Shown here: one piece after another, positions 53,303 to 64,000 of the stretch
How the letters are laid out: each line of letters opens with the position of its first letter
Numbering within the stretch: position 1 is the first letter of the stretch
Source: Apostichopus japonicus
Taxonomy: Eukaryota > Echinodermata > Holothuroidea > Aspidochirotida > Stichopodidae
Direction: 5' to 3'
DNA length: 64,000 nucleotides
Assembly: GCF_037975245.1 (NCBI RefSeq)
Contig: NC_092576.1
Location: 39,177,111-39,241,110, forward strand
Notes under the pieces: generated by a model
Seen by the model: only the letters and a program-made list of their open reading frames with translations
Databases searched by the model: none
What the model was told of the DNA's origin: nothing
Translations under genes and position numbers: made by a program

Positions 53303-56300
53303 CTGTTTGGAATAAAGTAAGATCAACTAGTGCATAATGATAACCGACATATCTTAACACTCTTATATCATTTATAGTACATCAAATAGTCACCAGTACT
53401 TCCAAGTTAACATATAAGACAGATTGACATTTTAAGATCATACAAGGTATGAGTTGCTGCATTCCAAGTCCTTTATTACCAGTGAGTGGATTATCAATTA
53501 TTCTACGTTTTGCTGCAATTGACAGCTACATTTTAAATGAAACTTAGAATTGCATTGGCCTTGACAAGGTAGAAACATCAAATCTATCTCTGAACATCAG
53601 AGAGACACCATGTGTAGATTCAAATCAGCATCATGATCTTTGAAAACAAAAGTGCAAACTCACAGTCATGTAAATATTAAGAATCATGAATGAGTTTCAG
53701 ATTGAAGCTGACATTGGATGGGGACGATCATTTAAGAGGAGCCGAATGATATATTACTTTTTTTGTCCTCCGTGGAGTGGTATTAAGAGAGGGGTGTCAA
53801 ATTATGATTTGTTTATCAGTTTTGTGATTTAATTTATGTACAAGAACTTTACACATTGTTATTTAGTCTGGTCTACGATAGCCTCGTTGATTAAGAAGCT
53901 TTTTTAAAACCTATGATCGACCAAAACGTTCGTAAGTCGTTTACATGACATGCCATACCCTTTCTGTCAACCTTTCAATACTAAACACATTTACATTTTA
54001 CGATCATATAAGGTTTGACATTCTGCTCTCCAAGTTCTTTATAATCAGTGAGTGATTTGGCAATTGACAACTTAGAACCACATTGGCGCTGACAAGGTTA
54101 ATATATTCAAATCAATATCTGGAAAATATATAGGAATAGCAGAGTGACACAATATTAAAATTCTTACAAATCCAACTTTATTAATTAAGCAACTTCATAT
54201 TTTTGGCGAGTGATATCATCAAATTTAAAATGTTAATTTTATTGTTTAGGGTTGAAAAATTGCAACATAATCATACTTATATAAAATGTAATACGCAACT
54301 ACAGCAATGTTTTGTGTCTAAATAGTAAATGAATAAATATCTCAAGTTGATTGAATGGTCACGAGAGTCTTCGCCTGTTTTCATTGTTTCAAATAACAAT
54401 AATAATCCACTTGGATGTTATTAATAACATTCGGAGTCACCCTAAATTTGCATAATCATTTGTTCATGTTTACTTAAATACAAATATGAACCTTTGGAAC
54501 TTGATATTTACTTCAATGTATCAAAGTCTCACAAAGGTAACATTGTAATTATTTGGGTGCAATACCGTGGATATAATGGTAAGTTCTATGTCGGGATTAA
54601 ACAAAATCCCTTGTTTTTGTTTTGTTTTGTTCTGTAGTGATTCAAACTTGCACGCTATAAGCATTATTTCTTTACCTGTTGCGATGACGGAAGCTTTCAA
54701 CCTAAAGAAATTTAAAAAAAAATGGAAGGAAACAACGTAAAAATAAGATAAAACATGAAGGATGCCCCAACTCCTCCCCGCCCGCACAAAACCTCTCGTT
54801 CCTTGCCACAATGAATCCTAGTCGATAAAAAAAACTGCATATAAGCAATGAGTTCATTGCTTATGTTAAAGTGCAACTTTCTCTCAAAACACACAAACTA
54901 ATGGTATGCATGTAACGAATGGCATCAATTTTGAATGAACTTCCTATCATCATAATTACCTTTAACTAATATAAGGTAGTTTATAATCACACATCATTAG
55001 TCAATACAAACCTCTCGAACTAAACCATCTCATTTATAAACTATATGTTTTAGTGCGCTGTCACATATAAGAAACCTCAAACAATTAAATTAAACATAAT
55101 AATTCACTGCTCTGCTGCTCGTGGTACCTATCATTCTTTCATCAACACTCTGATGCGACGATAAATTTGTTAACCATGATTTTAATTAGTTGTAATGTTT
55201 ACAGTCAATAATACATGCGAATTAATGTTGTGCTCACATTAAAATACTACTATCCACATACCACATCCATCCTACCAAGTACTTAAAACGTCACATCTAA
55301 AAATCCATTAAAACATAATTGAAGTGTTGATATGTCATAGTGGTACAAAAAAGGTAAGTCTGGAGCTTTTACTGTTTCGGATGTTCATATTCAAGAGATT
55401 TAGCTTTCAAGTGTAATGATACGTATTATAATCACACTGTTAAGGCTAAATAAAAGATCAGTTCAGTTCCTCGGTACAGGTTTTTATTACTATGTTTAAA
55501 TCCATCGTTTTGGCATTGAAATACTTGGTTATAAAATAAAAGGTGATCTCATATCAACAACAAGTTTCCAGTAAAGAAAACAATTTCCCCTTACCAAATT
55601 TGTTATGCTTAAAAAAAAGAGCGCAGGGAATCCCCTCCATACAGTTACATGCCTTTAAATGTATTACATATGAAGCAGCACAATAATAGATCGCAAGCTA
55701 ACCCTGGCTGAAGTTCATACGGCCACATATACTTAAGCCGACATTTAACTTAACCTAATACAACAAGAAGTTTCTACTACATACGGGGAAGTCCAATCAG
55801 CATAAGGTTAACATCTTTATGGAGACTTGACCTTTAGATATTTCGCTGGGTTTGATTTCTGCATACCTTAAATGAGCATTTACCTATTCCAAATTGTGAA
55901 GCAATCTTACTTTTCATTTGGGTAATCTGACAGGCATATAATCTCTTTTTGAAGGTAAACTCTCAAGATAAAGGACTTTGGATATATTGACCTTGTGGAC
56001 CAGAAATGAACTGTGACCTCCTTCCGAAATAATAGGGTTCGTGTACTCACTATATCTTGTTTACAAGGTTTTTGACTATAATATTTTAAAATGTGATCTT
56101 TGCTGACCCCAAATGACCTTGACCTGCACACAAAACATTACGATTATTGTACTGGTTATGGGGAAGCCATATGTCACGTATGATAATTACAGACGTTACC
56201 TATCTTGATATATCATGTTTACAGGCTAGGGCGCCACACACATACGCTTGCACACAAACTTTACTTCATAGGTTACTTGCCTGACAAGTAACCAAACAGT

Positions 56301-59300
56301 AAGTTGAATTAAGAAAACTCTGAATGTTAACGAGTTTTGCCTACTATTATAAGGAATCTTTTATCATATCATACCATATGACTTCATGTTATTCCACCGG
56401 GTCTTGTTTAAGCCGTACCATGCCCACATGTATATAAAATGTTTATTGTTGGAAGTATTTCGTGTTTAAAAAAAAACAATGTTTAAAAGTACAAATGTTT
56501 ACATGTTTACAATAGAACACGTGCTTTAATGCTATTGATTTATAGCTATTAAATATGGGATGACACAGGAATTTCACATAACATATGTATATGTATGTAT
56601 CATTCTGGTCGATTTACAAAATGAAGTAGAATATTTACTATTTGCATATCATTACCTCTTGACGATATTCTGCATCCGTCAATTCATCTCCAATTTGTTT
56701 CGTCTGTAAATAACAAAATTTGAATATCAATTTTAAGGTATGAATGGAGTAAACAAAAATATAACTTCCAAAAGCAAGACATACTGCTTTTAATATTTTT
56801 TATTTTTTTCCTTGTAAAAAATAATAAATATTCTCTAGCAGGAATAATGAAGATGTTGCCCATGAAATTGATGACAGAGATTTAATTTCAAAGAAGTGAT
56901 CGTATTGTTTTTGGAGATAAAAAGAATGTTTCTCAAATAATACTGCTTCAAATATGTTAGCTATTTTCCCTGTTAAATTATAGTGTTGTCCAACAGGAAT
57001 GATATATTCTGATGGCAAACCAGCTGCTGTATCCGTTTGTGAGGAATACAAATGTATCGTTAGCTATATCATAGAAAGTAGGATCACTTTTTTGCATATG
57101 AACATTGATGCCTGAGATTTTATAGCAAGGATTAATCATCTTTTGGCATTAATCTTCGTCATAGTAATCATCTTCTTCGTAATCATCATTATCATTATTA
57201 AGAACAGAAGTTATGACTGTAAATAATTTACCGTGAATCAGGTTACAAAATATTTCAACAATAAAACGCATTTTTATTTCATATTACTCTGCATTGCATG
57301 CAACTTGAATATTATTGTGTACTGTAATGTTTGGCTTTTCAAATATCCCTACTACACAATGCTCCAGCTTCTTGTTCAATTAATATATTTAATTTTTCTC
57401 CGGCGATAAACTACATACAACAATTAGCTGTACAATGTTTCCGGTCCGGTAACGAGATAAATTTACCACTAACAATATAGACGCCCGTGTAATTTCAGTT
57501 CGATTCCTAACATTATAAGTTGGGATCATCACCACCACGATAACCGCGACCACCAAATCCACCATCGCCACCGCCACCACCACTATCACCACCATCACAA
57601 TAATCAACATCACCATCGTCACCACCACCACAAACCACCAACATCATCAGCACCACCACCATCATCAACATTATCATTGCCATCAACACCATCATTACCA
57701 CCATCACCATCATCGTCATCATCACCACCACGGTCACCACCAAGATCACCATCACCACCATCACCACCACCATCACCATCACCATCATCATCACCACCAC
57801 AATCATCAACATTATCATTACCATCATCACCATCATTACCACCATCATCATCACTACAATCATCACCATCATCATTACCATCATCACAATCGCCATCATC
57901 ACAATCACCATCACTATCATCGTCATCACCATCACGATAACCACCAAGATCACCATCATCACCGTCATCATCATCACCACCATTATCACCACCACCCATC
58001 ACCATCACCAACTTCATAATCACCATCATCACCACCACCATCATCACCATTATCATTACCACCACCATCACCATCACCACCACAGTCATCACCATTATCA
58101 TTACCATCACCATCATTACCACCATCACCATCATCACCACCATCACCACTACAATCATCACCATCATCATTACCATCATCACAATCACTATCATCACCAT
58201 CATCGTCATCACCATCACGATAACCACCAAGATCACCATCATCACCGTCATCATCATCATCATCACCATTATCTCCACCACCCATCACCATCACCAACTT
58301 CATCATCACCATCATCATAATCACCATCATCACCACCACCATCATCACCATTACCATTACCATTACCATCATCACCACCATCACCATCATCATCACCACC
58401 ATGGTCACCACCAAGATCACCATCATCACCGTCATCATCATTACCATCATCATTACTTCAATCATAACCACCACGATCACCATCAAGATCACCACCAAGG
58501 TCACCATCATCACCGTAATCATCATCACCACCATTATCACCACCACCACCCATCACCATCACCAGATTCATCATCACCATCATCATCATTACCATCATCA
58601 TTACTACAATCTCCACCATCACCATTATCACCACTAACATAATCTTTACCAATATTATCATCAACACCATCATCATCACCACCATCATCACCACCACCAC
58701 CACCATCATCACCATCATCATACTTCCACAACCACAATCATCATAACCACAATCATTATAACCATTACCACCACCATCATCACCACCACAATCACCACCT
58801 TCATCATCACCATTATCGTTACCATCATCACCATCACCATCATTTCCGCCATCACCAGCATCGTCATCATCACCACCAAGATCACCATCATCACCATCAT
58901 CATCACCACCATTATCACCACCACCATCGGCATCACCACAATTATCACCACTACAATCATCACCACTATCATCATCATCATCATCATCATCACCATCATT
59001 ACCATCATCACCATCTTCATCACCATCTTCATCACCATCTTCATCACCATCATCATTATTACCATCATCATTACTACAATCTCCACCGACACTATAATCA
59101 CCATCATTACCACTATTATCATCTTCACCAGTATCATCATTAACACCATCATCACTACTATCATCATCTTTACCATCATCATCATCATCACCATCATCAT
59201 ACTACCACCATCCCCATCATCATCCCTACCGCAATCATCAGCACAAAACATTTTGAAACTTTAGCAATAAAACTTATGCTTTCACTATCGCTCAAGCAAT

Positions 59301-62095
59301 GCACGCAAATTGAATATTTCAATGTGTTATTATTTTTCATACGAAGTCGAGTACATGTCACTGCATCTACAAGACACATAGTGCAAACATGTTTGTGTTC
59401 CGTGCTAACATTAAAGATTCACCTTCATAATTAGCAAATTCCCTCCAAGTTCTCTTCAAAACGTTTTATTTCATCCGACCCGTCAATCCCTAACCATAAC
59501 TTCCCCCAACCCCTTGACCCCACCAGTGATGTCGTTGTGGTGAGGATGTTTACTGAAACATTTACAGATTGATTAATCCAGATTCATTGCTCACTCTTCT
59601 ACTCTCTATTACAGTATAAACTGACAGAACCGTATATCTGTACACAATGTCTACTGTTGTGAGAAATATATCAGATAACAAACACCTCTTGTACCGCCTA
59701 TTCAAAGTGCACTTCTTTTCAAAAGCATAGGGAAGCGGCACTGTTTATTTGTGACCAAACGTTGGTATACCTCAAAACCCCTTATATCTACCATCGATGA
59801 CATATCACACAATGAAGTTAGTAAACATGCTTAATTATATTTTAGTTAGATGTTACTTCTGCGTCACTTAAATCGCAGAACATAAAAACTTCTGAGCTGT
59901 TTCCGCCATGATATAGTTAAGTGGGTGCAATATAATAATAATCTCCACATTTTCCTTTGAAATGACCAGCATTGGTTTAAAATAATTTCCAGTCGGTGGG
60001 TTACTTTTAGTGAGTTGAACCATCAAGGGTTCATATTAAAATAAACAATGGGAGATAATCACCGGGAAGAGTATAGAACGTCCAAATGTCAGCTTCCAAC
60101 GACCAGACTGGAGATTTAGTTTGTAGTACCCTTCGCTTGATCCATAAGGCATCCAGAAAACTAAAATATAAGTAAAAAGAAAGCAGGATTAGGGTAGGTT
60201 ATTAGTATCAACAATCAAAACAGATGATACAAGATAGAACGGCAGTCAATGTTATAATAGATGTTTTGATCAGGTCAAACTTTTATAGATTTAGGTACTG
60301 ACGGATACATAGTAAACAGTTGAATTCCGTTTATTTTTCACGCAAAAGGCATCACTTTAAACTAAATAATTCACACATTATGCTTATTAGAGCGATCAGT
60401 GAAACTAATTTGATAGTTTTCTTTGATTGTTTGAGTCCATTAAGTTTCGTCTGAATACAAGATTGGTTACTTGAAGATTGAGGAAACGTACAAGAATAAA
60501 GGCCAAGGGGAGCAATCAGTTTGTCTCAGTGTTTTTCTCCAAAGCTAAATGTGTGATACCGACATAATTTTATCACAGAAATATATCTATAAAATGTCTG
60601 GTTGCATTCCAACACTAAACTATTTTTAATGTAGAATGGTCTAGTTACCATCATTCGAGACTTGAGAAGACGGTTAAAACATATTCGCAACTATTCAGCA
60701 TTTGTCTTCTAATGTGCATTTATTGGATATATGTTTATAACATAAAGCATACACGAATTGTGTACAATGCTCATTTCAAACATTGTATGTGCGTTTGAAA
60801 TGTAATTTATACCAAACCTTACACGGATCGCTTCAAATATGTTTCATTTTCAGTTACTGAAATTGAGATAGCAGATATCTGTAAATGTATTTTTTCCAAT
60901 AATTTATAACAAGTTTTGAGTTAATGCATATTAACATTCTTTTTCAGATATCTTAAGTTTTAAAAACTGAAACGTCGAGTTTAATCTAACTTCATGTTTC
61001 AGATCTATCTCTGATAGTTATAACATCGCTTATAAACATCTAAAATCAAAAATTAACGATTTGAAAGCAATCATATAACCTGAGCATTTGTCCTTAAAGC
61101 GTGAAGGTTGCATACAATCCATGATCTATTATTGACAGATATCGGTAAGTTGATCATCGCTATGCTATTTGGAATATTCTAATGAAAATATGAGCAGGCT
61201 ACATTTTACTTAATTTATTTTCACTTTTCACCTTTGTGCACAACCAGTGGTACCGCTTCCATTATTTTACCGCTGTGAGAATTCTTTCACGTTTGTACTC
61301 TGTATTATGTTGTAATTTTAATTTTTTCAAACCACACCGCAGGTGTTTCTATTGTATTTAGTCTAGAACGTCTTCAGTTGTAACTTTGGAAGTTTTTGCA
61401 TCAGATTCAGGGCACCAGCTACGTCCATGTTGGAAGTCATTGTAATAAACATGTGTAGCCCGGGTGATTTATTATTCACTCTCACCAACCAACTACACTA
61501 GGACCCCCTCCCCTTTCCCATATCCTGTTCAAATTGTCCACAACGATTTAATCGACATTCAAAACACGTCATTGTCTTATCTTATTTTAGAGAGAAATTG
61601 TTCTCGTTGATGTTAACATATTCAATCTCCCCTCACTGTTATACTATGTAGTAGCCATTTGATTGTACTGTACAGGGTCTAGGCTTAATTTAAGTTTGTA
61701 ATCCTTTGATCTCTCTGGGGTTTTTTTCTGTGGGAAAGTAAATGTTCGAAACGCTCAGTATATTACAAGAAACTTAAATGATTTATAAAAAAAAATCCAA
61801 AGCACTTTTTCAGCTGTGTCAATGATTTGTTAAATTACCTTCCTTCATCTGTGTAAAAAGAAGAAATGGTCTTATTCTGGCCGGTTTTAACAAAATCTAA
61901 TCTGTATATCTTTAATGTTCCTGAATTACGAGAAGAATATAGAAACAACTATATGTACAGAAGAAGGCAAGATAACATAATCAATCCATAATTAGTCAAT
62001 CAACATTTATTGTTACTTTACCTTTAACGTTCTTTGATATCAAGTTGAACAAATCATGCATCGGTGTATAAGGAGGCAGCAGACAGTCATGGAAT
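53239..62095 (-). CDS. 3' part of an unrecognised gene, five candidate exons
   Basis: Candidate minus-strand exons: 62,095-62,022, 60,160-60,063, 56,703-56,656, 54,701-54,676 and 53,302-53,239. Each has a pyrimidine-rich acceptor with AG, and all but the second have a strong GTAA-type donor (GTAAAG, GTAATG, GTAAAG; the second uses GTGATT). Phases match across all four joins, and the last exon reaches TAA at 53,241-53,239. Peptide pieces in order: YTPMHDLFNLISKNVK, VFWMPYGSSEGYYKLNLQSG and RWKLTFGRSILFP, TKQIGDELTDAEYRQE, VESFRHRNR, DSPWQQTWIVSRGSRNLETE. I recognise no domain. The gene would begin beyond the right edge. Phase agreement across four joins is moderately unlikely by chance, but exons are short and others may be missed between 60.0 and 56.7 kb. 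Confidence 0.4.
53430..54120. repeat. diverged direct repeat (two copies ~560 bp apart)
   Basis: 53,430-53,590 and 53,993-54,120 share, in order, acattttaNgatcata, aaggtNtga, ttcNNNNtccaagt, agtgagtg, caattgacaNct, cattggc and tgacaaggt. Confidence 0.65.
54676..54701 (-). CDS. candidate 26-bp microexon D
   Basis: Lies between atttctttag and GTAAAG. It reads VESFRHRN plus two bases that complete Arg with exon E. Confidence 0.33.
54720..56650. other. AT-rich, presumed intronic, nothing recognised
   Basis: No family motif. Open frames at 54,894-54,712 and 56,131-55,907 on the minus strand lack support. Confidence 0.5.
56656..56703 (-). CDS. candidate exon C of the unrecognised gene
   Basis: 48 bp between atttacag and GTAATG, exactly 16 codons (TKQIGDELTDAEYRQE), phase 0 at both ends. 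Confidence 0.42.
56800..57075 (-). other. open frame of uncertain status
   Basis: After an acceptor-like tatgatatag (57,067), a frame of about 88 codons is open on the minus strand and begins LTIHLYSSQTDTAAGLPSEY. The first half looks protein-like, the second half is AT-rich and low quality. It lies between candidate exons B and C and could be an additional exon or chance. Confidence 0.2.
57368..57520. repeat. flank shared by the two trinucleotide arrays (copy 1)
   Basis: Blocks agcttcttgttc, taattNNtctccgg, cata, agctgNacaatgttt and ttcNgttcga recur in the same order at 62,256-62,425, just before the second array. Confidence 0.65.
57524..59240. repeat. CAT/CCA trinucleotide-rich array 1 (~1.7 kb)
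   Basis: Almost entirely cac, cat, atc, acc triplets with occasional aag, gtc and tta variants. Larger blocks recur inside, for example ccaccaagatcaccatcatc at several places and catcttcatcac repeats at about 59,010-59,050. The long minus-strand open frames (Met/Val/Asp-rich) are by-products of the triplet composition. Confidence 0.97.
59241..60062. other. unique DNA, nothing recognised
   Basis: No coding or repeat signal found apart from the candidate exon B edge. Confidence 0.5.
60063..60160 (-). CDS. candidate exon B of the unrecognised gene
   Basis: 98 bp from ttatattttag to CCG/GTGATT, 2 bases plus 32 codons. The aromatic-rich peptide begins FWMPYGSSEGYYKLNL and continues SGRWKLTFG. 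The donor is weak; without it the frame runs another 10 codons to a stop. Confidence 0.4.
60170..62015. other. AT-rich, presumed intron, nothing recognised
   Basis: No open frame with protein-like composition and paired splice sites was found on either strand. Confidence 0.5.
62022..62095 (-). CDS. candidate exon A of the unrecognised gene
   Basis: 74 bp between tttattcatcag and GTAAAG: one base, 24 open codons, one base. The final G plus TT of the next exon gives Val. Confidence 0.4.
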
Positions 62096-62255
62096 CTGAT
62101 GAATAAAGAAAATGAAACATGACTAACAAAGAGACAGAATCAGAGACTAGCTGGTGATTAGACGCTGGATTCAAATAACCTTTAAAATGAATCCTATAAA
62201 AAGAGATACCATTGCTAATTTCCATTTCCTACTATGTTCCAGCGGCACGATGTCT

Positions 62256-62425
62256 TAGCTTCTTGTTCGATTTGTCATTAACGACGTGCGCTTTATATAT
62301 AATTACTCTCCGGTATATACCGCATATTTACACAGCTGAACAATGTTTGCGAGATATTTACAAAAACAATAATAACTATAAATATGCCCCTTTTACTTTC
62401 CGTTCGACACCTCACATCATTAATT
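62256..62425. repeat. flank shared by the two trinucleotide arrays (copy 2)
   Basis: Diverged relative of 57,368-57,520, in the same orientation and at the same position relative to its array. Confidence 0.65.
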
Positions 62426-62469
62426 TGATTGTTTTTTATGTCATGTGATACTTGGAGAATAGGGAGATC

Positions 62470-63285
62470 TCCATAACATCATCTTAATCACCCCATTCAC
62501 CGTCACCAACACTATCACTACCACCATTATCACCACTATCACCATCATCAATACAACCTTCACCACCAAGATCACAATCACCACCACCACAATCACCATC
62601 ATCACAATCACCATCATCACAATCACCGTCATCTTAATCACCATCATCATAATCACCATCATCTTAATCACCATCATCTTAATCACCATCATCTTAATCA
62701 TCATCATCTTAATCACCATCATCTTAATCACCATCATCACAATCACCATCATCACAATCACCATCATCTTAATCACCATCATCTTAATCACCATCATCTT
62801 AATCACCATTATCTTAATCACCATCATCTTAATCATCATCTTCATCATCATCTTAATCATCATCTTAATCATCATCTTAATTATCATCCTAATCATCATC
62901 CCAATCATCATCCTAATCTTAATATTAATCATCATCTTAATCATCATCCTAATCATCATCTTAATCATCATCTTAATCATCATCTTAATCATCATATTAA
63001 TCATCATCTTAATCATCATCTTAATCATCATCATCATCCCCATCCCCATCCCCATCCCAATTGCCATCACCACCATCGTCATCATTATAACCATCGCAAT
63101 CATCTTCACGGTCATCATCGCCATTATTAACACCATCAACGTAATCATCACCATCACCATCATCACCATCGCCATAATCACTATCACTATTACCATCATC
63201 ACCTCAGTCATGATCATCACCACAACTACAGTACCACCATCACCATCATTACAATCATCAGCAGCATCATCATCATCATCACTAG

Positions 63286-63338
<53 letters not shown>

Positions 63339-63628
63339 CTATCACTATCATCACCATCACCACCACCACCACCATCACCACCACCATCCCCATCAACACC
63401 ACCGTCATCATCGTCATCGCTATCGCAATCATCACCAACATAAACATCATCAGCATCACCTTTTCACCATCATAATAATCATCACCATCGCCATATTCAT
63501 CACCGTCATCATCCCCACCATAAACACCATCACCGTTGTCAACACCACCACTTTATCACCACGATTATCACCATGATAATCAACATTATTATCAACATCA
63601 CCATTACCACAAAAATCACCATCACCAT

Positions 63629-63725
<97 letters not shown>

Positions 63726-64000
63726 CCAAATGTTACCACGATTATGATCATGATCATCACCATCACAGCCACCATTACCACATCACCATCATCAACACCA
63801 TCATCAACACCATCACAATCATCAACACCATATTCATCACCATCACCGTCATCACCACCAACACAACTACCACCACCATCACCATCATCAGAACCATCCT
63901 CACCATCATTACTATCACCATCTCAATCATCACCATCACAATCATCACCACCACCACATCACAATCATCACCATCAATCTTCACCATCACAATCACCACC
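62470..64000. repeat. CAT/CCA trinucleotide-rich array 2, runs off the window
   Basis: Begins with mixed triplets. From about 62,620 to 62,830 it holds a 15-bp repeat (atcaccatcatctta), then to about 63,030 a 12-bp repeat (atcatcatctta), later pure CAT runs at about 63,285-63,336 and 63,631-63,724 (about 31 CAT). Composition is otherwise as in array 1. Confidence 0.97.

Noticed and set aside
57513..59251. Long Met/Val/Asp-rich or Ser/Pro-rich open frames
   Set aside because: They are produced by stop-free CAT/CCA triplets and appear in several frames of both strands.

Overview
The window is animal nuclear DNA and contains no prokaryotic features: there are no operons or ribosome-binding sites, genes are split by introns, and satellite, microsatellite and mobile-element content is heavy. 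Frequent TAGGCCTA/CTAG-rich tracts, the expanded CAT/CCA trinucleotide arrays and the transposon types resemble genomes of marine invertebrates, perhaps an echinoderm or hemichordate. That placement is an impression, not a proof.

Layout. (1) 1-26,349: a satellite array of about 804-bp units, at least 31 complete copies plus a partial one, entering from beyond the left edge. It is interrupted once by a 1,207-bp terminal-inverted-repeat element (11,419-12,625) with an 8-bp target duplication, which itself holds a smaller element (11,809-12,181). The array ends against a diverged, inverted part-unit (26,350-26,720). (2) 26,720-34,231: mostly unique sequence with no convincing gene, a CTAG-rich tract, a tRNA-derived fragment, a hairpin plus 106-bp minisatellite, and a 278-bp tandem repeat. 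(3) 34,232-42,349: an 8.1-kb DNA transposon inserted exactly at a TTAA inside the 278-bp repeat. It carries two convergent intron-containing genes. On the plus strand is a three-exon gene for a CXC-type cysteine-rich segment joined to a P2X7-C-terminal-like zinc domain, interrupted by one TGA. On the minus strand is a three-exon transposase of Kolobok type carrying at least eight lesions. (4) 42,354-53,000: diverged repeats, a long AT microsatellite, a striking degenerate array of about 59-bp units containing GTAA cores 11 bp apart, and AT-rich unique DNA. (5) 53,239-62,095: five minus-strand candidate exons with matching splice phases, forming the 3' part of a gene I do not recognise. Two CAT/CCA trinucleotide arrays (57,524-59,240 and 62,470-64,000), each preceded by related flanking sequence, lie in and beyond its introns.

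The best candidate for an unusual system is the transposon. Its ends, TTAA target and transposase motifs indicate a Kolobok-like element. Its second gene, a CXC/P2X7-like protein, looks like an accessory or captured factor and has decayed far less than the transposase. All functional statements come from motif recognition by eye; no database search was run.
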